Shown here one piece after another: positions 46,325-58,088 of a DNA stretch of 64,000 bases (positions are counted from its first letter, which is position 1; each line of letters begins with the position of its first letter). Source of the stretch: Diphasiastrum complanatum (lineage: Eukaryota > Streptophyta > Lycopodiopsida > Lycopodiales > Lycopodiaceae). The translations under genes were made by a program, and so were the position numbers. The DNA is taken from contig CM055092.1 of NCBI GenBank assembly GCA_029204225.1, positions 27,078,320 through 27,142,319 of the forward strand. Reading direction: 5' to 3'. The notes below the pieces were generated by a model. The model did no database searches and was not told the DNA's origin. It saw only the letters and a program-made list of their open reading frames with translations.

Positions 46325-48321
46325 TTGTTGTCACTACCACTTTCCATCACTCTTGCTCTCCGATTTGCGAATTGTTGCGATCAAGCTCTTGTCCGCCATC
46401 GCTCGTTTACAACTGCAAGAACCATGGTGATTGTATTCAAAACGCACCCAAAACCAATGATACCAGTATTACAACCACTAGTTGTTCGAGCACGAATTGA
46501 AGGTCTTCTTCAATTTAACCCATCAGTAATTCTTACCGATTTGTGTTATGAGCTGATCCGCAAGTTGGGAAAAACGGAAGAAAGACATATTTCCACTATT
46601 GTCCGCAATCAAGAGATTGCTATTACAGAAGGATTTTACTGTCGTGCCTTAGGATTGCCTATGGACGGCAGTATGCCAGTTACTAAACCGGATTTTATTG
46701 CGGAGAGCAGAGTTTTCCAAGAAGAAGCTTATCTTGAAAAACCGGGATATAAACTCTCTCACATTAGAGATCCCAATCTCAAGAGCTTCATTCGATTTGC
46801 TCTTGCTTCTATCTTTTTACCGGAGCAAGAGTACACTATCTCAAATACAAATATGGGATACCTGCTGAGAGCTTTAAATGGAGAGCCGATTGCCTTCGGA
46901 CAGATTGCTTTCAAGCAATTCTGTAAATTAGTAAAAGTTAATCAGTTTTTCAGACTGGGTCAGTAGATGGGAATTTTATGTATGCATGCTGGTGTGCTGA
47001 CAGTGCAGGAAGACATCAGGATTGCACCAGTGCTATTAGAACTAGCCCCATCAATTGAGGCCGAATCCCAGATGCAGACATCAAAGGCAACCACCGTAGC
47101 AGCCACATTATCATCATCAAGTCAAGGGAGCTTAGTGAGAATGACTTCTCCATCATCCCAGTATACGCAATTGACCAGCACAGACGGAAATAGGGATGCA
47201 GAAGAGGAAGCGGAGGACACAACTGATCAGGAGCATAATCAGGCTGATATACCACAAGAGCCAGCACCAGAAGGAGCAAAACAACTTCCTGATGACCAGT
47301 AGGGCAGCGAAAGTGACGTCGAGGCACCAATCTTTGATGCCGAATTATATCAAAAGGTTTTCGGAACACTACTGTTGGATACACAGACAACTATTCAGCA
47401 TCTTGCCAGCTTGGAGAAAGTATCCAGGAAGCTGGGATCAAAGTATGAAAGAGTCCATGCAGACCTCACCCGAAGGGATATAAAGCTGAGCGAAACAAAG
47501 GCTAAGCTGGCCTATAAAAACGAAGAACTTGAAGCAGCCCAAGCAGAGCTGAGCAAAAAAACATAGAGCTTGAAGAAGCAAAAGGAAGGCAGGACACTAC
47601 GTTCAAAGTGTTGGAAGAAATGCAAGAGCAGTCCAATACCTTCGAAAGTGAAAATATATTGCTTAAACAACAACTTGAGACCCTGCAGGCTTCTTTTCAG
47701 GAGGAGAGACGTGTACGAACTACTCTTCAGAGTAGTAATGCGAAGCTGAGTAACGAACTTAGTAGTGCTCAGGATTCAATTGTCCAACTGCAAAATTTTG
47801 CAGAAATGTTAAGAAGAGGCAATCAAATATACAAGAAATAGGCCGAAGAGGCGATACTATGGCAAATCAGTGGCAAAGTCACACTAGGTGCCTGCGTGAT
47901 TGATCCAGTAGCATGGAAGGAAATCCAGGAGAAGATGATCCAAACCTTCTAGCTGCAATATCTGCTGCCACAGATGATTGCTCATGAAAAGTTGAAGGAA
48001 GAGTTAGAAGAGGCCAAATTTCAATCAGGCCAAATGTAGATTTTTGATGCGGAAGAACCAGCACAAGGCCAAGATAAGGAGACACAGACAGATGAGCCAA
48101 CACCGGTTATGTCAGAAAAGGCCATCCAAATGGATACCATCTACAGGCAAATTTAGAAGGATCAGGAGACACAGACCGAATCCAAGGAGGTTGTAGAGGT
48201 ACAAACTGCTGAAGACCAACCTGAGGCATTAAGTATCATTCCATATCAAGCTCAGGCATCACCAAGTGCAGCAATTGTAAAGAAAAACAAGATTGTGTAC
48301 TCACTACTAAGGTCAGAATAG
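46325..48321 (+). pseudogene. Gypsy E extra 3' ORF: globular domain, acidic linker, long coiled coil
   Basis: One reading frame to about 47565, then another to 48321. The 46430-46925 part encodes a globular region (RARIEGLLQFNPSVILTDL, EIAITEGFYCRALGLPMDG, GYLLRALNGEPIAFGQIAF). A Ser/Glu-rich linker and a Lys/Glu/Leu heptad region (RRDIKLSETKAKLAYKNEEL, LLKQQLETLQASFQEERRVR, SNAKLSNELSSAQDSIVQLQ) follow. The in-frame stops I find at 46964, 47300, 47839, 47950, 48037, 48154 and 48319 are all TAG. It lies between integrase and 3' LTR, ending just inside the LTR. No enzyme motif. Such extra ORFs occur in some plant gypsy lineages; their role is unknown to me. Confidence 0.65.
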
Positions 48322-49239
48322 GCCTATTATGCACTTTGTAAATTCATATTTTGAGTAGAAGTTGAGACATTCTATAAGAGACGCAATAGAAGTTCAGAAC
48401 TGACATTTGACGGTTCATAAGCGACATTGAGACTGAAGAACATTCCTATAAGGACAACACTTTGTGCCATTGTACATACGCATTTCTACGTAGAGCTGAG
48501 TATCAATAGAGAGTGAAGAGCAAGTTCCTATAGCTTGAGCATTCTTTCCCTCTGCTATATTTCACAGAATTACTTCTTATCATTTGTGCGAATACACTCT
48601 GTATGATCTGTGATTGATTGTGATACTGTTCTGTTTGCGTCACACACATTTCTTATGTTATACTGAATTTTAGTTACTCTAACATGGATTTTCAGGCGAC
48701 ACCAGCAAATAACAATTTTGACTAATGTGTGCAGGGAATTAGTCGAAGCTGTTAAGCATAACCTTTAGTAAAACTTCCTTCAAACTCTGAATGAGCTATG
48801 TGTTCAGATAATGAGATTGGTTGATATTTTGATTTGTTTGCTTTCTACAATAAGAACTAATCCTCTGTGTTTGATTAAGAAGAATCCTTAGCCAATGTGA
48901 TTCTACTTGATGAATCTATTTGCTAGTTGCTATCTATTATGACTATTTACCTGATGTCTGGAGAGCTTGGAAGATAAAGTAATTTTAACAATTGCAGACC
49001 TTGACCAATTCGTTTCATCATTGGTGTTCTTGGATGCCAATTTACCCAAATATCTTTGGATAACCAGTTACGTCGTTGTAGTATTCATTGTGAATTTTAT
49101 ACATTCTAGTCTATTTACCATCATACATACATTTAGCATGCAAAGGATGAGATTATTCTATCTCTTGGAGAACGATCAAACCTTTTATACTACGTAATTC
49201 ATTGCTTTTGTGGAAATCTATAACGACTAGGCCACCACA
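48294..49239 (+). mobile_element. Gypsy E 3' LTR
   Basis: 946 bp, TGTGTACTCA...GGCCACCACA, preceded by a purine-rich AAAGAAAAACAAGA. Inverted match to the LTR at 27657-28376 plus 34540-34754. Near 48515-48530 it keeps the uninterrupted GAGTGAAGAGCAAGTTCC site at which copia B is inserted in the other copy. Confidence 0.85.
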
Positions 49240-51344
49240 ATCACATTGTAGAGAGTTTAGGATATTTGTGCATATCCAAGTTTCTTAAAGAATCATGTCA
49301 CTTCACAATTGATTCTTGCATATACTTGAGATATTGGTCTCATAATCAACTACAGAGCAATTGTGAAAAATATGGTCCAACAACATGCTTCAACCATCAA
49401 CATCTTTCAACCACGAGATTCTAGTTTAAGAAATTTACCCAAAGACTCAACCGACAACATCAACTGACAGAACCGCCATATGAGTTCTTCATTCAATGAT
49501 AGTCCAGCTTGGATACTATCAAAGATCTAGAGCTAGCAGCTGCATGTGCCTATATCACCAAATGTGCAGCAGTGAGACAATATTCATAAAGAGGAATGTA
49601 GATTGTAGACCAGATGAGCCAGACCAGATGAACATCACTTGTCACTTCTTCACAACAGCTACAGCTGATGGATACTCAACAGCCACAATCTCCACAAGTG
49701 CAATTACTTGCTGCTACCAGATCTAGGTTCCATCAACAACCAAGACATTACCACTACTAACATCATCCCCTCGCATCCAACAAGCAGTTGATTTTGTGGT
49801 AGCATTCCAACAGCCGCCATAGGCAAAAGATTCAGGTGAGGGAGAAAGAGAGCTATCTACAACCACACAAGCAGAAGATACACTTGCAGTTGATCCCACT
49901 CAAGAAGACAAAGATTAAGAAGATAGATGGGCAATTTAATGGGACTCAACCAGGAAGAGCACCCCAATCATAAACCTCAGGCTTCTAGCACCAGGAAGAT
50001 GAAGATCCTTAAGGAGGGAGAAGTACAAGTATTGGAAAATCAGTCTTCTCCTTCAACCACTCCTACATCCACATCATCCACATTCCATCATCCAGTTCTC
50101 TTGCCACAACATCTGTATCTACTTCCATGTATGTTTTTCGCTGCTCTAGGCTGTGGGACTTACTTCAACCTTTTTTCTCTCATGTGTGTTATATCATCCA
50201 TATCATCTACCAATATCACTACCACCAAAACTTCCATCATTAGAATACCACCAGTGCCACGTTACCGTACATCTTTTTGTTATTCCACCATCTCACCATT
50301 CATCTCTTTTCAAAATCTATACCAAGGCAGCTAAAAGATCATTACAGTGTCTTGCGGAGACCACCTACCACCTACATTATTGGTTGGTCAATCAGAAAGA
50401 AAGCATGTGAAGCTACAAGAAAAGATAATAAAAAAGAAAGAAAAAAGAATCAAAGAGATCCAGCTGAGAAGGCCAATACAAAAGAAAAGATCGAGAAGCA
50501 GACAAAGATCTTGGCCGAGTTTCAGCAAATAACAGATCAAAGGAAAAGATGAAGACAACAGTGGGCCTGCAGGATAAAGTGAGCTCCATACCAAATAATT
50601 AGTGATCAAAGCGACACTACAAAGATTTGAAGCTGCAATTGTGATATTGTCAAGTCCTTCACCTTCCACCAAATCCTCATCATGTTTTCCTACCTTCATC
50701 AACCTATATGTTCCATCTATCTCTATAACCAATTTCATAATCCCTTGAAGACTGATAATCCAAGATTTGTGCAACCTACCAATTGAAGGTTCTCCACTTC
50801 TCGTCGAGACAAGAGTGTTGATGAGGCCAAGACTTTGAATGGAAGAAGAACTGAGGAAACACCCTGAAGCAGAAGGAGAAGACAAAGAGTGCCAAGACAG
50901 TTCATGATTATTTGGCAAGACCTACAAGGAAATTGTCCCAGAAATCCAGAGAAAAGATTCAAAGGCAATTTTCAGAGGACAATATGTTTAGATGATCGAG
51001 AGCTGCTATACGAACAAGCTTATACCAGTGATTAGGCCGTATTTGGGACCCATTCCGTTGCATAAGAACGAGATTCATCATATTTGAAGCCATCGAAAAG
51101 GAGATAAGCTATGAAAAGTCTCTTGACACAAAGAAAGCTGAAAAGAACAAGTAGGAAACTCTCAGTTATGCAAAGCTATCCTGATAATCTGCTGCGACCT
51201 TGAAGTGTTGCCGAGAAGCGTGACGTTATCAACCAATAAGTTTTTGGTTTTACATAGGAAAATGTTGATCCATGCCTTTCCAAGAATCAAGCGTCAAAGC
51301 TGAGGCATTGCAGTGGGACCTGCAACACTATAAGGGGAGGATAA
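49240..51344 (+). other. Internal sequence before LTR D2, no clear gene
   Basis: Broken plus-strand frames that are Gln-, Ser/Thr/Pro- and then Lys/Glu-rich (for example KKKEKRIKEIQLRRP near 50430). No retroviral motif. It ends in the purine tract TAAGGGGAGG (51331-51340) before LTR D2, so the right part is probably the 3' internal end of element D. Confidence 0.4.
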
Positions 51345-52644
51345 TGTGAGCTGATGCCATGTCCCTGAGGTATCAATGCAGTGTCTCATCAACCAAAAAG
51401 GGTTTTCAGCAGAGATGAAGTTGAGAGCCGAGTTTGAGAGCACAAGAATGATTAGTGCTAGGCTAAATGAATGTTCTGTGAGCCCCATGTTAATTCCTGG
51501 AAGATGGATAGCCATGTGGGAGCTAGTAATTTAGACTCTCTCAACTTGAATTATGTTTTTAATAAAGAGGCCTCCTATTATCAATTAAGAGGTGAAACTC
51601 AAATCATTATAGATTGGGGTTCATTGAATTGCAAGAGTTGGACATTAAAATATTATACAATTGAGTTCTACAGCTCGTGGGTATAGATAGAGACCTCCAC
51701 ATGAGTTTCATAGCATGTGTTATGTACTGAAATGTTGGTGCTCCTTGAATTGAAGATTCTACTACTTGCATTTCCTTCCACGCTCCATCTTCATGCATAT
51801 AGTTTGGGTAGTGATGTATGAATGTGTTTGTTGCTATTAATTCTCTCTTAAGGATTGGTTTGGGATTAGTATTAGGTAGATATGCAGGGCTTGGAGGCTG
51901 ATCCATCATTCTACTCAATTCAGATGCTTCTTAGTTATCGGCTCCCTGAGGAGTTCTTCTTACAACTGTTGAGTGACAGTTGTAAGAAGCACTTTATAGG
52001 ATTCCCATTTGTGTTAGTATCAGGTAGATGTGTAGGACTTGGAAATTGATCTACTATTCCACTGATTTCTGATGTTTCTCAGTTTCTGGCTCTCTAAGGA
52101 GTTCTTCTTACAACTGTTGGGTGACAGTTGTAAGAAGAACTTTGTAGGTTCTGAGATTTCAATTAAAGGTTGTTGTGTTGATTTTCAGTGATTTCAATAG
52201 AAGTAGATTTAGTTTAGTTTCCTGATGTTTCTGTAGATTAGATTAAAAATAATCTATATTTTGTAAACAATCAAGAATCAATCTAAAACAGAATTGTAGA
52301 AAGTAGAAAATCGAGTCCTGATAGAGCTCTATCCAAGATGAGCTACCACTGCCAATTAAGAATCGAATCAGGTCATAGAGGCGGGACACACTACCATAAT
52401 ACTAACAAAGACAATTGTTATACTACATAACAGACTTGTTACCAAATAGAACCATTGTTTAGTAGACTCTCTGTCAGAAGAATAGCAGCACACAAAGTCA
52501 GAATCGCTGCAAATAGAAGAAGAAGAGGCACTAGCAGATCAGTAGAGACAACAAGATTCTAGCGCTACCATTGAAGAAGTAGAATCCGAGCACACATAGT
52601 TGGTGAATCAGTGAACAGAGACACAAGAGATACTTGCGTTAACA
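51345..52644 (+). mobile_element. LTR D2 (3' LTR of element D)
   Basis: TGTGAG...TTAACA, 1300 bp. It follows a polypurine-like tract and is followed by ATGAT (52645-52649). It contains two perfect 14-bp hairpins (51956-51989, 52104-52137) and the tRNA-Asp-like segment on the minus strand near 52370-52420. Confidence 0.85.
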
Positions 52645-53590
52645 ATGATGGACCTTCATCAAGTCAAAAGACAAGGAGAACATCAAGGAAAAGGCAAACA
52701 CCTTCAAGGCTCACATATGATGAGAAAATGGTAAGCAAGTGGAAGTGATTCATTTTGCTTTGCTCACATTTTTTGGTGGATCTTCTTGTGTAGATGATGC
52801 TATGCAAGTAGATAGACGTTTTTATGATTTTACAGAAAATAATGGATCTGAAAAAGAGATCTTAGTCAATGACTTTGATGGTCAAGTGGAAGATCAAGAG
52901 GCTGATCTCAAAGGGCTTCAACAACACAAAAGGAAAGTTGGCAATTTGGAGCTAGTCAAGAGCATAAAAGGAGAGTCAATTGGCAAAGATGTTTTGGATC
53001 TACTTTTTCAAGTTATTTAAGACTCAAGTAAGGTCAAAGGAGCAACAAGGAAGTGTTATTCAAGTTTACTTTACTTGTTCCGTCTCATGTTTGAGCAATT
53101 TCATGTGGATGTGTGCATATTGTCAAGATATGGTAAAACTAGCTAAATTGGTGAGCATCATTTTGATGTTGAGTTTGTAGTAGAATTCTTGGCTGGTTTT
53201 GCTGATGGAAATGAAGCTGTTGGAGGTCCATTATATCACTTATTCATGATCAAGTCATCAAGTGATGATGGCATCTTGTGGAAAAATGGAGATGGAGGCT
53301 CATTCATAGAGTGTCATGGTGGATACATGGCAAGAAAGGACAAAGAGGGACGATACAAGGAGGCAAATGGTTATCAATCACATTTCTTTTGGTTGCTGTA
53401 ATCTTCTATAGTTTATAGCATGGAGGAATCATCTCATTTACATTCTATGTGATTCTTCATGTTCTATTTACATCTCATATCTTTGTGAGGGACTAAGTCA
53501 TGGCTAAGGAGGTGGAGCTTCAACATGTGTCCTCAAGGGAATGTGTAGTTGATATCTTCACCAAAGCATTGGGAAAGGGCTGTTCTATCT
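52645..53590 (+). pseudogene. Copia N linker and highly diverged 3' part
   Basis: Starts with TSD ATGAT and continues the copia N linker frame (RRTSRKRQTPSRLTYDEKM). After a frameshift near 52725, VEVIHFALLTFF and SSCVDDAM align with the start of the copia RT region (VEGISSTSYALSSF, VEDAL in copia B). The following 700 bp has open stretches without recognisable YVDD. At 53500-53570, MAKEVELQHVSSRECVVD and, one frame off, IFTKALGKG match the copia RNase H end. Related in style to the diverged tail of copia A. Confidence 0.6.
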
Positions 53591-54250
53591 TTTCATCGAG
53601 TTTCTTTCTCTGCTTGTCTGGTATGTGAATATACACTGTGCATCCAAATGTCTGAACATGTGCTAGATTTGGCTTTGACTTCCACCATATCTCATGAGGA
53701 TTTTTATCCGGTATTCAAGATTTCAGAATACGATTCTGAAGATAATTTGATGTAATCACTACTTCTGCCCACAACGGTTTTGGTGCTTTCTCATGAGCCA
53801 TCATACACCTTGCAGCTTCCAAAAGTGTACAATTCCTTCGTTCAACTAGTCCATTGTGTTGAGGTGTGTATGATGCAGTCTTTGTATGCATAATATCTCG
53901 ATCAGTACAGTAAACCTTGAATTTGTTGAAAATGTACTCACCTCCACGATCTGTGCGAATTTGCTTTAACTTATTGTCTGTTTGCTTCTCAGCCCAATTT
54001 GTATACTCAACAAATTTTTCGAAAGCTTCAGATTTAGTACAAATAAAGTATACTACAGCGAACTTGCTGAAGTAATCAATAAACGTAATGAAGTATTTTG
54101 CATCACCCAACAACAATACTTCGAATGCTCCACAGATATCTGAATGCACAATTTCAAGTACCTTAGTTGCTATATAGACATCCTTACTAAAAGGTGTTTT
54201 AGTCATCTTGCCTTTAAGACACGATTCGCAGATAGTTCGAATTGGAGTAC
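53591..54250 (-). pseudogene. Copia integrase fragment
   Basis: Minus strand: CESCLKGKMTKTPF (zinc domain end), EIVHSDICGAFE (first Asp), FITFIDYFSKFAVVYF, IRTDRGGEY (second Asp), SYTPQHNGLVERRN (Glu), RCMMAHEKAPKPLWAE and SNYLQNR, ending in a KPNLAHVQTFGC-like stretch near 53620. All three catalytic residues survive. It lies head to head with the plus-strand copia tail at 53590 and resembles copia F rather than B/C. Confidence 0.85.
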
Positions 54251-54775
54251 GCAATATTTCCGATGAACCAACAACAAAACCGCCAAAAGCAGTTATATTG
54301 AAGGAAGGCAAGATCACAAGATCAATGACGAAGAAACAAGCTAAGCAACATTATAATATGGTCCTAAAATGGAAGAATCTACCTCAAAAGGTTGATTCGA
54401 AGAATGTGCTACCCTTATTGGATAAAGACAAAGGAAAAGTCAAGGATGATTCTTCAAGTCATAATTCTTACAAGACATCACCATCTAGAAAGTCTTCACC
54501 TTCAAAGAAGAATTCATCTTCTCGAAAGTCATCACCTCCATGATCGATTCCTACTAAGAAAGCTAAGCAAAGATCTAAGACTAATCCTTTTGACTAAGAA
54601 CAATCAGAGGAAGTCCAAAATGATATGCCAGAGCATTTCAAATGCTATACTCTAGATGATGTGGTTATCATGTTACCAAAAGTGCATTGTGAACTGGAAG
54701 AACAAGTGCTAGAATCTAAAGATGTTTATGATGGCCCAGCTAGGACGCAGCCTATGAATCTTGCGAAACTAGGAG
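54251..54775 (+). other. Unassigned basic, Ser-rich open frames
   Basis: A frame with GKITRSMTKKQAKQH and a Ser/Lys repeat (SPSRKSSPSKKNSSSRKSSP, near 54480) to 54543, then other frames. TRS-K motifs occur in retroelement linkers, but I cannot assign a domain. Confidence 0.3.
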
Positions 54776-55473
54776 TGTGAAGAATTGAAAAAGATTATCT
54801 ATGTTAGATATAGGGGTCTTATGTTTTTTTTATATCAAGCATCTAGGTGTAGGATGCTGATAGGACCAAATTTGGAAAATGGCAAATTACCCATTTCCAC
54901 TTGTAACGCCACTATTTAGCCAAAATAGAGTAAGAGGCTAAACTTGTGCCACTTAGAGTGTAGACAAGTGTAATACTTTTGTTTGATGAAATTTAAGAGG
55001 TCCAATAGGATTTAGAGGTGGAACCTTGAGGGGTCCAATAGAATTTGAGGTTTGCCTAAAAATGGTCCAATAGAATTTAGAGGTGAATGGATCAATGGTC
55101 CAATAGGATTAAGAGGTGGCAAAAGTGTGGTCCAATCATAGTTAAGCATAGTGGTAGCTCGTGGATCTACTAGTATCATTGTACTTCTCATTTGGATCTA
55201 ATTGATTTTGAGATAGAGTGGATTTTGCGAGTTATTGGTTTTCTAGATTTCTCTCTCTACCCAAGGAGAGCAGCTTGTTTTTACTTAGATTATTTTTGGA
55301 ACACTTCCCACACGTGTGAGTGAGAGTTGGAAGTGATTGAATGCATGTAGTAGTGTGTTTTTGCCATAGAATCAAAGATAGATCTTAAATCTCAATCTAG
55401 TCTTGATCTTGGTGCATCTACACACCTTAGGAGATCACAAGTACATGTTGTGGACAGTCCACACGTGTGAAAT
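54776..55473 (+). mobile_element. Copia I 5' LTR
   Basis: Begins TGTGAAGAATTGAAAAAG, like copia A, and ends at a degenerate primer site. CACACGTGTG palindromes at 55309-55318 and 55460-55469. No 3' LTR partner identified. Confidence 0.6.
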
Positions 55474-55486
55474 CAGTATCAGAGCC
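55474..55486 (+). other. Copia I primer binding site, degenerate
   Basis: CAGTATCAGAGCC, two changes from the tRNA-iMet type site. Confidence 0.6.
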
Positions 55487-56221
55487 TACCTAAGGTTACC
55501 ATACCTTTTGATCCATTTAAGTAAAAAATTTTCATCAATCTTGAGCTAGAAATTGTCAAGATCCATTTTCCTAGCTATCTTGTCTAATTTTGGATCAAAA
55601 AAGATCAATAGGGCATTGATTGGGCCTGACCTGGTACTATACAGAATCAAGTGCTTAGACACTTGTGAAGAACATCCAATTTTAGATTGAGAATTCTCTC
55701 TCATGCTTGATCCATTTATGTTGTTTGATAACTTGTTTTGAAGCTATCTTTGTCTAGTTTCTGTTGCAATCAGTTTCATTCCATTTGGTTGAGACAATCA
55801 AAAGTTATAAGCTTTTGAAGAGGTTTAGGTAGGGCACCTAGACCTGGGTGGACACATTTGGTTTGGTGAAGAGATTGCTTGTTAGATCTCTGTTGTATGG
55901 TTACCAATCTCATCTGTAAGTGATCTAGACATTGTTTTGAGATCATAGCCAATTTGTTTCATGCAATATCATTGAGTTTGAGTCAAATTTGGTTACTCAG
56001 TATATTTCACACGTGCTAAGAGTAAATGATCTAACTTTGTCTATAGTCCATCATTTGATGTGAAATAGATATTGTTTTAGAGAGATTTGTGTAGCTAGTG
56101 AGAATCAATTCACAAATAGTTGCAAGATCTTTCATAGGAGGAGATAGTACTTCATTATTGGATCCTATTGAGAGTGTGTAGCAACATTTATTGTTCATCA
56201 TTTGAGTTTTCTTCACTTCAA

Positions 56222-56520
56222 ATGGCTTCAATGAGTTCATCTTTGTTGGAACCAAGTGAAAGATTGTCCACTTCAAACTATTCAATTTGGAAGATGAGGA
56301 TGGAGTCCATCTTGATCCTTCAAGACATGATGGACATAGTTCTTGGCCTTGAAGAAGAACCACAAGTTCTTCAAGAGGTTCAAAAATATAAAAAGAGAGC
56401 TAGGATGGCTCTCCACTACATTAAGATGAATGTCTCTAATGAGATATTGAGGGAGATAGGTACTTGTTCAACAACCAAAGAAGCTTGGTGTCAATTTTCA
56501 AAGAAAAAGGACAAATATTG
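56222..56520 (+). pseudogene. Copia I Gag N-terminal fragment
   Basis: Starts MASMSSSLLEPSERLSTSNYS at the distance from the primer site seen in copia B and C, with WKMRMESILILQDMMDIV and ALHYIKMNVSNEILREIG. Homology ends after KEAW, where the frame runs into QFSKKKDKY and stops. The rest of the polyprotein is absent. Confidence 0.8.
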
Positions 56521-57102
56521 ATTGTACTATCAATCATTAAGAGTTATTGATTGCTTAATCCAAAGATCTATCAAGTTCTAGATGTTAGATCTTGATCTAG
56601 ATGCTTTACACTATGATTTAAGCAAGAGCAATGGATCAAATGATCAAAAACATGGATGAGCATCCTCACACGTGCGGAGGACAGTACCTGTATGACCTTT
56701 TTACAGAGAGTAAAGTACATTAACATTCAAATGCATTTCATTCATCAAAACTCAAGACAAATGTGGAAATCTCAACAAAACTAGAATTTGCCAATGTCAC
56801 ATCAACTTGTTATTGATTTGGTTGATCTCTTGATCAAGTACATCCACGAGATGTGTACTGTGCAGCAGGTCTTCACACATGTGAAGAGTGCCTAGTCATT
56901 CAGAGCCCCAATGGGAGTCATATGTGCTCATTTTCCAAAGTTGACTATTCTATTTGGCTAGAAAACAAAAAGCTAGTCTTCCACATTTATAGGAATATTT
57001 TCTATAAAATAGGATCTAATGGAATCTTCCTATCTTATCTTCTAGAAGCTTATCCACACGTGTGAATGGTATCTTGACATGTGTGAGTAATAGCTCATTC
57101 AC
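56521..57102. other. Copia LTR-like debris
   Basis: AT-rich with CACACATGTG (56874) and CACACGTGTG (57055-57064) in LTR-like context; no boundaries or second copy found. Confidence 0.35.
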
Positions 57103-58083
57103 ATGGAAGTCCAATCTATTTACAAAAATTTTGACCATTTTCAAGATTCTACTCAAAGATCATTGGAACACGAACGACTTCAAGGTGAATTAGACGCAAC
57201 CACCCTTGAATGTGACTCCTACTTGCAGACACAAGTGCCTGATCACCCAGTCACACCGGATGAGATCAGATACTTGTTTCAAAAAGTTGAAACCTATCGT
57301 ACTGCACTAGCGGGGTTTCGAGAGAACTTTGACAAACTCAAAAGGATGGCAACCACTGAGTTGGGCAAGACAAAGACAATTATCAAGCATTATGAGAAAG
57401 TAGTCGCTCAAGTGTTGGAAGTTGGGCCACAAATCCCAGTTCCGGTCATGCCGCAATTCTTCCCTCAGCACCAAGAAGAGACAGAAATAGATGCAAGGTT
57501 AGATGCAAGCATAGACCAAGGTGGAGCACCTGATATACCACAGACAACGTACACCTACTGGTCCATCTTCATCAGGGGCCAAAGTGATAGTTCAAAAACC
57601 GGTCACCATCGAGAATCAAATTCAGATTTTTTTACACCGACATCCGCATATGTCCTCGAGCGGTGGCTGGGTGATCAAATTCAAAACCTCTGAGATAGAG
57701 GTCAGAGAGGAATTAATTAGGCTACCCGCATTGGGAGAGCAGTTGGCATGGCTCACAACCATTTTTGAGAAAGCTCCAGATTCTATTACGAGCTATGTTG
57801 CCAACTCTCGCCAATTGCGAGTCGATCTCTATTATTTGCTAATGTCGGATCGCAATAAATGGAAAGATTTGGGTGTACCAATGGATCAAGTCACAATCCA
57901 CACCCCAAATTGGCCCATTGTTCATCAAGTTAATAATTGCCAAATATCCGTGGATTTTCTCAAAGCCCTCCAATTTTATGGTGCTGAATACCGCAACTCG
58001 CCGGACCCAACTATGTGGCAATCGACTATCTTTGCAAATGATTTGTCCAAGGTGGCATCCAATGCTACCAGATGGGATGATTG
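57103..58083 (+). pseudogene. Unrecognised retroelement-like ORF, frameshifted and cut by copia C
   Basis: The first frame (57103-57540) encodes a Glu/Lys-rich, probably helical stretch (LEHERLQGELDATTLE, TPDEIRYLFQKVETYR). A Pro/Gln-rich linker follows. After a frameshift near 57540 comes a globular part (GWVIKFKTSEIEVREELIRL, NWPIVHQVNNCQISVDFLKA). It stops being open exactly at the copia C LTR. I do not recognise the family. The coiled-coil plus globular make-up recalls the extra ORFs of gypsy E and H, but I see no sequence match. Confidence 0.45.
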
Positions 58084-58088
58084 CCTAC

